Origin: Ambrosia x helenae
Taxonomy: Eukaryota > Streptophyta > Magnoliopsida > Asterales > Asteraceae
Length of the DNA stretch: 64,000 bases
NCBI GenBank assembly: GCA_030844895.1
Contig: CM061224.1
Location: 71,246,567-71,310,566 of the forward strand
Direction of reading: 5' to 3'
Part shown: in pieces, positions 1-10,205 of the stretch
Layout of the letters: each line of letters opens with the position of its first letter
Numbering within the stretch: position 1 is the stretch's first letter
Notes under the pieces: model-generated
Told to the model about the DNA's origin: nothing
Databases searched by the model: none
The model's input: only the letters and a program-made list of their open reading frames with translations
Made by a program: the position numbers and the translations under genes

Positions 1-409
1 TATGAATGAGATGCATCATTAGATGCATGAATCTTAGGAAGGATAGGATGAGGATAAGCTCTAGATAATACTAGGTGAATGAATGTACTGATTAGCTAAT
101 GATGAAGCTTGAAGTGGGGACACATGTAAATGGGTGAATGCTTGCGTGAGTTTCCAGCAGAAAAAGGGCCTATTCATGTGTATCTAATTGGGTTGGGATG
201 TAAACAAGTGTTGGTTTGGGCCGGATAGACTTGGTGGGCCGAGGAGGTTAAATGGGCCGAAGGGGTGTTGGGCTTTTATTATCGGATGGACTCGATATAT
301 TGGGCCGATTCCATTGGGCCGGATTAGCTTAGTTATAATTTTAGACAATTATATTAATTAATCATAAATTATATATATAATTTTGGGTACTTAACAACGG
401 GGGGTTACA
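1..409 (-). repeat. 3' LTR of the LARD (partial)
   Basis: On the minus strand this LTR begins TGTAACCCCCCG at 409 and runs off the left edge. It matches 5718-6126 with three differences: one near 95 and two near 165-172. Confidence 0.88.
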
Positions 410-421
410 TTCTCCCCAACC
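410..421 (-). other. polypurine tract of the LARD
   Basis: Read on the minus strand, GGTTGGGGAGAA directly precedes the 3' LTR. This is the expected place and composition for the plus-strand primer. A similar GGGGAGA tract precedes the gypsy LTRs at 20524 and 44800. Confidence 0.75.
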
Positions 422-1583
422 TATTGGAATCTCGTCCTCGAGATTCGATTCGAATTATCTTATAATATTTAACAAATATCGTTTTATCATTTTTGATAAT
501 CTAGATACTATTATTAGGTTCTCCCCAACCTATAGAACTTGTCCCCCTCTTATTTTTCTGATAATAAAAACTAATCCTTATAAAAACAAAATTAATATCA
601 TAGATTCTTAATCTTTCTAATCTTTTCCCGCTTGCTTATAAAATCAAACTATGAAAACTTAGACAGTTTCTTACATCTGAGTGTTTTCTATAATATTTCT
701 TTATCATTAGCCAATCCTTTGACCCTACCGAGTCTTATCCTAAAATTCTAAATGCTTATACGGACACGGTTAAAAATTTATGGATGTCAAGTCCTGAAGC
801 TTTCCCTTAAGGGTTATATAAATCAGACTATAAAACTAAGGTTGCTTTCTATTGTCAATGGTTTCTTATAATATTATTTATCTTTGGCCAATCTTTTGGC
901 CGCATCAATTCTTATTATAAACTTTCTTGTGGTGGTATGATATCCCCATACCCTATTATTTCTTATAATCATCTAAAGTATATAATTTACATTCTATAAT
1001 AGATTGTTTTCTTAGAATTATGAACAATAATACGTTTTAAAATATATTTTGTACTTTAATAACGAATATTCTATAGCCAAATCGAATGGCTTAATTCTTC
1101 GAATTACTTAATTTCAAAAAAAATTAAACTTCTTTTATATATTCTGAAAATGAACTACTGGAAGGTCACTTATAAGATTATCGTGGGCACATAAAATTGG
1201 ATAAATATTGTAACCTTTGATCATGAGATTTGTTTTCTATTGGCTTAGTTGAGTTTGATAAGTATAAATGAATATTTTCGAAAGCAGTGAGCTATAGATA
1301 TTTTGGAGCTATAATAAATATTCAGGTTGAGACGAGACGAGGCTTCGCAGAAAAGTTCAAATGAATAACCGTATAAAGTGGATCTTTACAAGGGATCATT
1401 TATACTTGAGTGAGATATTTTTAACATAGAAATAATTTAAGAGGTCTCTAGGACGAAATCTTCGGATATATATATATAAAACCCGAATATCGATGACTAC
1501 TAAAAATAATACCTCAGGAAAGACAATCTATAGGTATACGATGTCCAGATAAACTATTCATGCTGGGAATAATGCATCAATGT

Positions 1584-1626
<43 letters not shown>

Positions 1627-3542
1627 TGGGAAGAGATCTACATCACATAACGGATTTAATACGTATTCTCCATATTTGGAAATGAGCATGATAAAAATTT
1701 CCATTGGAATGAAAATGGTCAACCGGTGATCGAATTGGGCTGGTTCTATGAGTAATTCTCGTATTGAATATCTTATAACAACTAGAATGATCAAGAATAA
1801 CAATTCATGATGTTGATACAATAATCTTTCTCAGGAGATCTGTTAGGAGGCACTCATATATATTGAAAAAAATGATTCCCATCGTATAGGATATTTTCTT
1901 ATGTACGCGAACGATTATACTGGAGTTCTCTATTGTTGTGAAATGGCCAGAATATGACCGAAGGAAGTCAATCTATTTGTAAGATACTTTTTAGAATAGG
2001 TCATTCTTGTATCAATTGTAACATAAATATTATGTTGGCCAAACTGAAGGATTTTTAGATACTATTCTTAGGGTATTAGCAACATCTGTAGTAGAATTGT
2101 GAGAATTCTTTCGATCTTTGGATGGTGCATCTTTTCCTTCACAGTATCATATGTCCCTACACAAAATCCTGTAGGAAATGTCCGGATATACCTCTCATAA
2201 GGGTCCGGATCTCTTTTTGCCACAGGGGTTGCATAGAGGACATGCGGCCATTTTTGATTCTATATATCGATTTGATCGCTAGATTTTAATCAATTCCGTA
2301 TATAGATGAATATAGTTATTATGAGTTTCTGATTTTTGAGATCTTGGCTGCCCTAGACGTGCCTAATTCACAAAATCTCGATTTACAGACGGTGGTTTAT
2401 CATTACTATATATTAAACCTTTAGTACAATCAAAGTTTTCTTATCCTATTGTCACAAGTGTTTAGGTCTCGTGACTCAAAGGTTAAGGTTACAAAGCATA
2501 ATAATTATTTAGGAATTTCTCCCAAATTTCTTAAACAAATAAATTCGGGATAGCGAATGATAATTGTTTGCATTTTTCTAAAGAAGTACTTCTTGGGTTA
2601 AATACCACTTTTTCAAATGTTATCATTAAGGATTTCATAATCGTCGGGGGTTCTACTAGTTATACTGACAGAGAAGTTTTTGAAATTCTTCTAATTGCAA
2701 CCATGGTCGTCACAATTTTTACCTTCGGGTTTAGTGCTCTCACTCTTTTTATATCAAATATTCTATTCTTTTCTTCGAGGCTCTAGACAATGGAATAGTA
2801 GTGGAAATACTATTGGTGTATTATAGTTTCACATCTTTCTTAAATTAGCAAGTCTTCGAACTTGATTTCATTTGAATGATGCGAAGTAAATGGATATATA
2901 CTAAAATATACATATTTGTCTTTATATTCTTAGAATAAATAACTAACTTCATATTTGAAAACTTAATTTGTCACGGGGAGACTTATAAATTTCTAAAACT
3001 TAACATATCATTAGATTATCTGTGGGACCTAATATTCGGGTCGGAGTTTTAAAATGTTTATTTTGAAAGAATGGTTTACGGTATCATAAGTTGGAATAAA
3101 TAACTAAAAGATCTCAGTAGACTACAAAATCTTACCTGAATAGGGGATATTTTGACATGTGCTTTATTCATACGAAGCTAAGAACATAATATACTAAGGT
3201 TGAGTAGTGAATTGATTGGGTGAGAGTAGTTTCTAGGATTCTAGAGTAATGATTGATAATAGTGCTGATAACCGAAGCGTTGATATATAATATCGTTTAT
3301 AGATTTGTTTAGAATCGGGTTTCAAACTCTGATGAACCAAACTAGACGGTGAAAGTTTTTCTGAGAATGAAGTCAAGGTGATAGGTTTTTATATTGGAGA
3401 TGTTTTTAGATGTGACTTCGAACTTGAATGTTCAACGAGAGAATGAAACTTTAATCTAGAAAAGGAAAGTGATCGGAAATATTTTCAACAGAGACTTTGA
3501 ATATCCAATTTATTCTAGAATTTCTAGTGACCTGTGAGAGAT

Positions 3543-3682
3543 ATTCTTTAGCTTATAAATGAATGCTCATCCTAAGAGTTCTCAGGTAGGCATACGGGTC
3601 CCACGGTTGATCAGGATTTATACGAAATGCCAACCTTAGACAGAAAATTCAGGATACAGGCGCTCACCCTTCCAGATTGCAC
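3543..3682 (-). other. conserved leader block of the LARD (putative packaging or dimerisation signal)
   Basis: On the minus strand this 140 bp block aligns with 18155-18292 and 22123-22260 (plus strand), the leaders of the two gag-only elements. I count roughly 20 differences and one indel, about 85% identity. It lies about 740 bp inside the 5' LTR here but only about 235 bp inside in the other elements, so it is kept while the flanks differ. It contains no shared open frame. Retention in an element without genes suggests an RNA-level role; that is inference. Confidence 0.7.
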
Positions 3683-4409
3683 GTGTCTCGTCATACTAGT
3701 GATTACCAAACTTTTGGAAAGGAATATGATTGTATGTTTTCAAATTGGGATACTAGGAAGTTTTCAGGTGAAACGTTTAAATTAAGTCTAACGAGCTAGA
3801 CTTTTAATCCTTAAGATTTGTTTCGGATGTGATGAAAATATATATATATATATATATTTCTGGATATTTTTGTAATAATATTTGTACAATTTTCTTTAAT
3901 AATCGTATATATATTCTTCTAATTATGTCTGATTTTGAACACTTTTAAACATAAATTTCTTTTAAGGAAGGTTACTACCTCTGATTTTCCTATCTTTCGA
4001 GTAGATATAACGGATTTGTAATTTTTCATGTGATATGATATGGAATTTGTATGTGGATTCTTATTCTTAACACGTTGCTCTTATATTCTTTTATTTAATA
4101 TGAGAGATAGAAAGAATACTTCTATAATAACTTATCTATACTTCATAAAGTTCTTGTTTATAGATAATTCATATTTCTTGTATTTCTTATATTTTGGTAT
4201 TACCAAAGAATTTTCTAGAAATCAATCGTGCCTGTAAATTCACAATTTTCTGCGCACAAAAATTGTCAATTTACCTCACAATATTATTCTAGTAATTTCC
4301 TTGATAATTTTTCTATATTTTCTTATAATTTTTATGGACATAGATTTCTTCCTAAAATATTTTTGGTTGATCTTGGATCAGAAGAGGATTTCTATTAATT
4401 AAACCTGCT

Positions 4410-4421
4410 GCTCTGATACCA
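4410..4421 (-). other. primer-binding site, initiator tRNA-Met
   Basis: The minus strand reads TGGTATCAGAGC, the usual plant LTR-element match to the 3' end of initiator tRNA-Met, two bases from the LTR end. It fixes the element as minus-strand. Confidence 0.88.
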
Positions 4422-4423
4422 CC

Positions 4424-6126
4424 TGTAACGACCCAGGTGGCGCAGCGGATTAGCATAAACAGGTTTAATTGTAATGATTACATTAAACTGAATTTCAATA
4501 TTAATGAAATACATAAAATGTAGCCATAGCATCCTCTTCTTATCCAGATCTTCTAGTCGTCAACTTTCTCTTTAATAATCTTGTATAAATACCTGACCAC
4601 ATGCTTAAAGTACGTTAGTATTTTCATACTAGTGAGACATGCCGAGATTTTAGACATACTAATAATAATAACTCAAGTTTAACAAACATACAATTCTTTC
4701 TATATGGTTCGGTCATTCTAAGGTGGAATATATTATCGATGGAGCACCATACAAATGCTTATTATGGTTCCAAACCTCTGCTTGGTTCAGAAAAATATAT
4801 TCCCGTAATACCGAATGGATCCACTCTACGTGATTTCTATTCGACCGAATTATAACATGATCATGATTCGATGATATTCTATAAACAACTCGATAACACT
4901 TTTATAATATACACCATATAAAATACTTTGATAACGACTGGACAGCATGTAATCAGCCCCAAAAGATTTATAAATAAAAAGAGGAAGGTCATGTACTCAC
5001 CTTATATAATATTCTTCTCATTCTGCAGTCTATTCCCTATCAGTATATTCCAAGATATATGGTACCTATTATATTTATTAACATTAGCGCGTGCAAGGCT
5101 TGTGCACGTGATAACGCCGGGGGACAATCCTTTAATATTATAATACTTTGTACTCTTTTGTATATAAATATATGTATTTGTTACTCAGTTTAATATCGTT
5201 ATTCTGTCTAATATTGTCGGGTTAATATTTATCGTCCCACACGTTTCACGTTTATAATAATAATATAATAATAGTATTAATATAATAATGATAACTATAA
5301 TAATTCTAACCTTTTTAGTTGGTTCTGTTGGTGTAGACGGGTCCAAACCCGGTCCGGTTGGTGATGACCGGCCGGAGAAGATGATCGGTTGGTGATGACC
5401 GGCCGGAGAAGATGACCGGAGCTTGGCTCCATCTCGTAACCCTCTGTCTTCCTATCTCTCTCTCGCTTCTTTCTTTCTATCTCTTATCTCTTTCTTATTT
5501 GTTTGTTATAAGTATAATCATTCTATTCATTTGGATCGATGTGTAGTATATAAATAATAATATGGTGAATGAATATGTCTACGTATATATATATATTTGT
5601 AGTAGACTTGATGCATGAATCCAATGATTGGATGAGGATGAGGATTGATAGAATGTACATGTGCAAAGGTTTGTAGGAGTGCGTGAGTTGTAGGCTTAGG
5701 ATATGTGGCTGGATATATATGAATGAGATGCATCATTAGATGCATGAATCTTAGGAAGGATAGGATGAGGATAAGCTCTAGATAATACTAGGTGAATGAA
5801 TGTATTGATTAGCTAATGATGAAGCTTGAAGTGGGGACACATGTAAATGGGTGAATGCTTGCGTGAGTTTCCAGCAGAAAAAGGGGCTATCCATGTGTAT
5901 CTAATTGGGTTGGGATGTAAACAAGTGTTGGTTTGGGCCGGATAGACTTGGTGGGCCGAGGAGGTTAAATGGGCCGAAGGGGTGTTGGGCTTTTATTATC
6001 GGATGGACTCGATATATTGGGCCGATTCCATTGGGCCGGATTAGCTTAGTTATAATTTTAGACAATTATATTAATTAATCATAAATTATATATATAATTT
6101 TGGGTACTTAACAACGGGGGGTTACA
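4424..6126 (-). repeat. 5' LTR of the LARD (1703 bp)
   Basis: The LTR is bounded by TGTAACGACCC on the left and GGGGTTACA on the right, an inverted TGTAAC/GTTACA pair. It contains a 31 bp unit in two tandem copies (5356-5386 and 5387-5417) rich in CCGG, and short TA runs near 5584. The small frames inside (for example 4928-5143) show no recognisable domain. Confidence 0.85.
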
Positions 6127-7315
6127 GTTAGAAGTAAATGATTACAAAAATCATTGTCATGCGTATTGATTTATATATAAAAAACAATTTCCAACACACT
6201 TGTTAGACATTATCGATTACAAAAATCGTTATAACACTTATCAGGTTTGCATAAAACAAACCGGTTCTAACATGCTCGTTAGAAATAAATGATTACAAAA
6301 ATCATTATAAGGCTTTTTAGTTTATCAAAATAAACTATTTCCAACACCCATTATAAGAAACGAGACGCTTAGACAAACTTCTCAATTTTTTTTTTTAGAT
6401 AATTTCAATCTTTATTCATAGAAAATCGCGAAAAATTACATCAAGATAGCGGGCAGGCGGGCAACAAGCTGCGCCGCCACCCCTTTCTGGACAGCAAACC
6501 CTTCTCAAATCAATATATTTTTTCTAATATAATCATTTCTAACACACATGTTAGAAAATGAAACGTTTACAAAAAACGTATTGTTTATAAAGTAAACCAA
6601 GTTCTACGCGAACGTTGTGGAATTTAACGTTTACAAAAAACTTATGGTTTACACCAATAAACCCGGTATAACACACATGTTAAAAAAAATCACGATTAAG
6701 ATCGTTTAAAACCAAATGGTTGAATCAAAACCAATTGTTTTGTATCACGGTGTAGGATTTAATATTATACCACAATCTCTATAAATCCAAACCCAACAAA
6801 TTGTACTACATAAATATTTCCCAAAAAATATATATTCACAAGATTATACAAAAATCTCTAAAATATTTTTTATTTAAACCATTTCGTGAACCCAAAATCC
6901 TTATGAATAAGGTTTTAAGATTGTAGCAACAATCTCACGAAATATGTTTTAAGATTGTAGGACATGGGTCACGATTTTATTAAAATGATATTAATTAAAT
7001 AATAAAGATACACTCTTTATACATTTGGGAAAATTGTAGTACTCGTACCATATACAAATCCAAACGAAAATAATATAAAATACAACATAAAAAGATTCAA
7101 ACCGAAGTCTTCAACAAGAGTTTGAATTGCATCTTCTCATAAGAATCTTTGCATAGTCTTCAACGAAACCTTGAACCATGTCTTTTGTACGATCATTCTT
7201 GGCTGCAAAAATAAACAAACATAATGTTGACGGTTGAGGCTGAGGCACGTGTTCAACACGCTTCCCTTAAAACAGATTTCGCGCCTCTATCAAAGACAAC
7301 GCGTCTGTCTCCCAG
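6127..7315. other. non-coding flank with short repeated motifs
   Basis: Apart from the LINE tail at 6386-6500 I see no gene. Between 6130 and 6720 a loose motif recurs: GATTACAAAAATC or GTTTACAAAAAAC followed by a run like AACACACATGTTA, at intervals of 40-60 bp. This looks like an old degenerate tandem repeat, possibly part of an LTR. From 6720 to 7315 nothing stands out. Confidence 0.45.
6386..6500 (-). mobile_element. LINE 3' tail, 115 bp, with target-site duplication
   Basis: The minus strand encodes the last 20 or so residues of the LINE family also seen at 26232 and 40818 (ending AQLVARLPAILM and a stop), followed by a 3' UTR and a poly(A) run (plus-strand T run 6386-6396). CTTCTCAA at 6378-6385 is repeated at 6501-6508, a target duplication that defines a complete but almost entirely 5'-truncated insertion. 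Confidence 0.82.
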
Positions 7316-7852
7316 CAGGGCCGGCCCGACAGGCTTAGCAAACCAGGCAAAAGCCTAGGGCCCCCAAAAAATAAGGGCCTCCAATTTTTATTTTCTACTT
7401 TGTTCATAAATTACATGTGTATTTAACATAAATTAACTAATAACAAAAGACATAAAAGACCAAACAAGTAAAATGTCTAGACCCAAAAGTTAAAGAATAA
7501 TGGCCATATAAATTTTTTTTCTTGAACGCATCCTCAACTCATATCCTCATTACTTGTGACTTAGCTAATTAAAACTGACATGGATGGTGATTGGCACAGA
7601 AAATATGAGCGGAATTAAGGGTAATTAATCATCGCCAATGGTTACTCAATGTCTTAATATCAAGCGAAACAATGATTATTCATGTAACGACTATTTTTTC
7701 CCCAGTAATACTAATCTATATATGTAGTATGATTTGTGATTGAGTGACAAAAAAAAAATCAATTTTGCATTTTGGTATTTGCGATTTTTTATACTAATTC
7801 AAAGGGCCCTAACTTTTTAGTTCGCTTAGGGCCTCCAAAAACCTGGGACCGG
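7316..7852. mobile_element. hAT-like MITE (CAGGGCCGGCCC termini)
   Basis: The left end is CAGGGCCGGCCC and the right end reads, in reverse complement, CCGGTCCCAGG; both are followed inward by GGGCC-rich sequence (GCCTAGGGCCCCC and its counterpart AGGCCCTAAG). CTCCCAG occurs on both outer sides (7309-7315 and 7853-7859), a plausible 7 bp target duplication. The 537 bp AT-rich interior has no coding frame. Termini of this type are known for plant hAT-like non-autonomous elements; the exact termini are uncertain by a few bases. Confidence 0.65.
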
Positions 7853-8370
7853 CTCCCAGGGTAGAACAGCCGAAGCAGTCTGTACTGCCGGAGAAAGCCA
7901 CGAACCCGAGGTCGCACTGGGTAGAATTATAGTGTATGACATTTGGAACAAATAAAAGGAAAAACTAATGGAATCAAGTAGAGAGTACTCATCTCTATAG
8001 TACCCAACATATGGGTCTTTTCTTCTTCTCCAAGAACTCTTCATGTATTCATGTATAATCTTTTTCTCTTGTATCTCTCTTGTTTTTTACAAATGTGAGG
8101 CACACAACCTACTTATTTACAAGAGTCATGATAGTCAAGAGTTTTACTTAATTAGGGATTTAATAAGAGACATAAAACTCTAATAAAAGCCAATTAAGTG
8201 TCATGAAAAACTCTACTCAAGAGTTTCTTACCATAAAGAGTTTCATTAATAATATTAGTAAACTCATTAATAATATTATTCAATTAAATTCCACATGATT
8301 GAGGCTCGTTTGTTTGTTTTTTTATTATTTTTTTATCATATTTACTGGTCATAATGTTATTTATATTTAA
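7853..8370. other. intergenic, no gene seen
   Basis: This continues the sequence interrupted by the MITE. Several CAAGAGT and AGAGTTT motifs occur between 8120 and 8240, but I see no coding frame or complete element. Confidence 0.4.
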
Positions 8371-8575
8371 TTATAATTGAAATTACAAATTACAAATATG
8401 GAAATCTAGAATCAATATACAGTTGTACACGGATTTGAATATTCAGCCGTTGAAACCCATTATTACTACATATGACTACAACTAATATGCCCTACTCAAA
8501 TGATTGAACATCGGTCATCAACTGTTTCTCTAATTTTAAATTTCATGATTCCAATTTTTTCACTCTAATTTTCCC

Positions 8576-8585
8576 CTATAAAAAA
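8576..8585 (+). promoter_or_regulatory. TATA box of AG-peptide gene copy 1
   Basis: CTATAAAAAA lies about 95 bp upstream of the start codon. The same box sits at the same place in copy 3 (41505-41514). Upstream sequence back to about 8390 is also conserved between the copies. Confidence 0.75.
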
Positions 8586-8675
8586 GGAAAGTCCCTCACA
8601 CCATATTCATCAATCATCACCCACCCTTAAACTCCTACTCTAAATATTTCTTCACATACTTCTTCATTTCACAAT

Positions 8676-8873
8676 ATGGCTCCATTAAGCAGGATCATGA
8701 AGAATGCTTCAATTCTAGCTGTCGTAGCGCTATCCGCGGCAGCCACCGTGTCCGCTCAAGCAACCGCTCCTGCACCTTCTCCTGATGCCGGTTCGGCCTT
8801 GTCTATTCCGGTTTCCGGAATTGTGATTGGGTCGTCTATGCTTCTATCCTTCGTTGCTCTCTTCAGGAACTGA
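8676..8873 (+). CDS. arabinogalactan peptide (AG-peptide), copy 1
   Basis: The 65-residue product has the classic AG-peptide layout. An N-terminal signal peptide (about residues 1-27, ending VSAQ) is followed by a very short mature part (QATAPAPSPDAGSA) whose Ala-Pro and Ser-Pro pairs are sites for proline hydroxylation and arabinogalactan O-glycosylation. A C-terminal hydrophobic stretch (about residues 44-65) acts as a GPI-anchor signal. Such peptides sit on the outer plasma membrane or in the wall; individual functions are mostly unknown. The start is the only ATG giving a signal peptide, and is preceded by a TATA box at 8576 and a C/T/A-rich leader. The frame is uninterrupted and differs from the copy at 41588 at six residues, all in flexible positions, which supports a functional gene. 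It is intronless. This is one of the two intact host genes in the window. Confidence 0.9.
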   Translation: MAPLSRIMKNASILAVVALSAAATVSAQATAPAPSPDAGSALSIPVSGIVIGSSMLLSFVALFRN

Positions 8874-8990
8874 GTGACTCATCATTTTTGTATAACATAT
8901 TTACTTTCCATTTCAGTGATTCTTTTGTAATCTACATTGTGATCGTTGTTTATTATACAATCTTGTTCTATCGTTATGAGTAATAATTTT
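8874..8990 (+). other. 3' UTR of AG-peptide copy 1
   Basis: This stretch aligns with 41786-41880 downstream of copy 3 (shared GTGATTCTTTTGTAATCT-like block), so the duplicated unit included the 3' end. TTTTGTAAT is the likely poly(A) region. Confidence 0.6.
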
Positions 8991-9116
8991 CTAAAATAAT
9001 ATAGTGTTTGTGAATCTAGTTTTTACCAATTGATCTTGGATTTCCATTTGGTTGAAACTTTTTGGGCTTTGTGCGAGTAAAAAAAGCAGGCCCATATGCA
9101 AATTCAACTTTCAACT

Positions 9117-10043
9117 TTTTTTTGAAAGAATACTTCATTCAAAACAAAAAGGCGCAGTCCTCAGAAAAAGGACCACACACCCAACAAATTACAACATATA
9201 CAACGGGTTTTTAACCCAATCGTTCCATTCAATCCTAGTGTTTTTGGACCTATACTTTAACCAAATGAAGGTCGTAGACTTGATCACAGAAACCACCTCC
9301 GACACTTTTGGTTGAGCGTTTTGAAACACCACCTTATTCCGCTCTTTCCAAATAGCCCAACTAGTGGCCCAAAAAATCCCACCAATGATCTTCTTTTCCT
9401 TTGTAGGGCTGGAACTCGAGTTAAACCATTTAAGAACCGACTCGAGATCAGGAAACGTGGTAGCTCCCATTTTGCACCAACTCCACACCAACGACCAGAC
9501 CCCTGAAGCGACGTAGCAGCCGAAAAAGACATGGCTGATCGATTCATCTGCAGCCTTACACATCGGACAAGTGGCACTAGGGACCACAACGCTCCTCCTT
9601 ATCAGCTCGACACAAGTTGGGACTCTACCTTTATCGATTCTCCATAACAGCAAATTTACCTTAATCGGGATCCAGTTGAACCATCTAAACACTTTGCTGG
9701 GGCATACCGCTGGAAGCTGCCGTATGGAGGCTTTTATCGCAGCAACTGAAAACTCTGCAGCCGATTTTTTATCCCAAAACCACCTGTCTTTGCTGTAGAC
9801 TAACCGGACCTGAGATAACATATGCATAACATCTTGTATCTCTGAAATACCTTCAACCGTATGAACATTAGAAGACCAAGATTCCGACATTTGATAGTGA
9901 ATCCCATCGTGAACCACCCGAGAACTGACTACACACTCCTTATCTTTTTCCAAAGAAAAAAAGCGTAGGCCATCTGATGAATAAAGGGGTATCGCCAAAC
10001 CAAACGTCCTTCCAAAAACTGATACGATCCCCATTGCCCAGTT
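9117..10043 (-). pseudogene. 5'-truncated L1-type LINE, zf-RVT region and poly(A) tail
   Basis: A 281-codon minus-strand frame (9189-10034) is the C-terminal part of an L1-clade LINE reverse transcriptase protein. It carries the plant zf-RVT region: a KVFRWFNWIPIKVNLLLWRI block and the zinc motif CPMCKAADESISHVFFGC (C-x2-C-x7-H-x4-C spacing), then IFWATSWAIWKERNKVVF. After the stop come a short 3' UTR and a poly(A) tail (plus-strand T run 9117-9125). The first 30 or so residues of the open frame are out of register. Family-like sequence (GNGDRISFWKDVWFGD) lies in another frame and joins at a T-rich slip near 9960, so there is a frameshift. The endonuclease and the reverse transcriptase core are absent. 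Confidence 0.85.
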
Positions 10044-10120
10044 TACACGTAATCAGGCTTGAAATAAAAATATATGTATTTAAAAGTAATTAAATAAAAT
10101 AAATCATTTATAGTTAGATT

Positions 10121-10205
10121 ATCTGTATCTATATCTATATCTATATCTATATCTATATCTATATCTATATCTATATCTATATCTATATCTATATCTATAT
10201 CTATA
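10121..10205. repeat. (ATCTAT)n microsatellite
   Basis: About 14 copies of the hexamer ATCTAT end exactly where the Helitron 5' terminus TCTATACTATATT begins, so the microsatellite may have grown from the Helitron end or served as its target. Confidence 0.9.

Larger units (their letters stand above)
1..6126 (-). mobile_element. LARD-type non-autonomous LTR retrotransposon (3' LTR cut by window edge)
   Basis: The same sequence lies at 1-409 and 5718-6126 with three mismatches seen in 409 bp, so these are a young LTR pair. Orientation is minus: a primer-binding site matching initiator tRNA-Met lies just inside the right LTR (4410-4421) and a purine-rich tract just inside the left one. The interior (410-4423) has no gag, protease, reverse transcriptase or integrase reading frame on either strand; the longest frames are about 70 codons and resemble nothing I know. 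High LTR identity with no coding content means movement was recent and in trans. Large LTRs and a long non-coding interior fit the LARD (large retrotransposon derivative) class. Its leader is shared with the gag-only elements at 17-24 kb, which suggests the same Ty3/gypsy lineage. Confidence 0.85.

Noticed and set aside
1558..1821. 87-codon minus-strand frame in the LARD
   Set aside because: Includes a Tyr-Ile run from a TA microsatellite and no domain.
7826..8044. 72-codon minus-strand frame spanning the MITE edge
   Set aside because: It crosses a transposon boundary, so it cannot be an ancestral gene; no domain seen.
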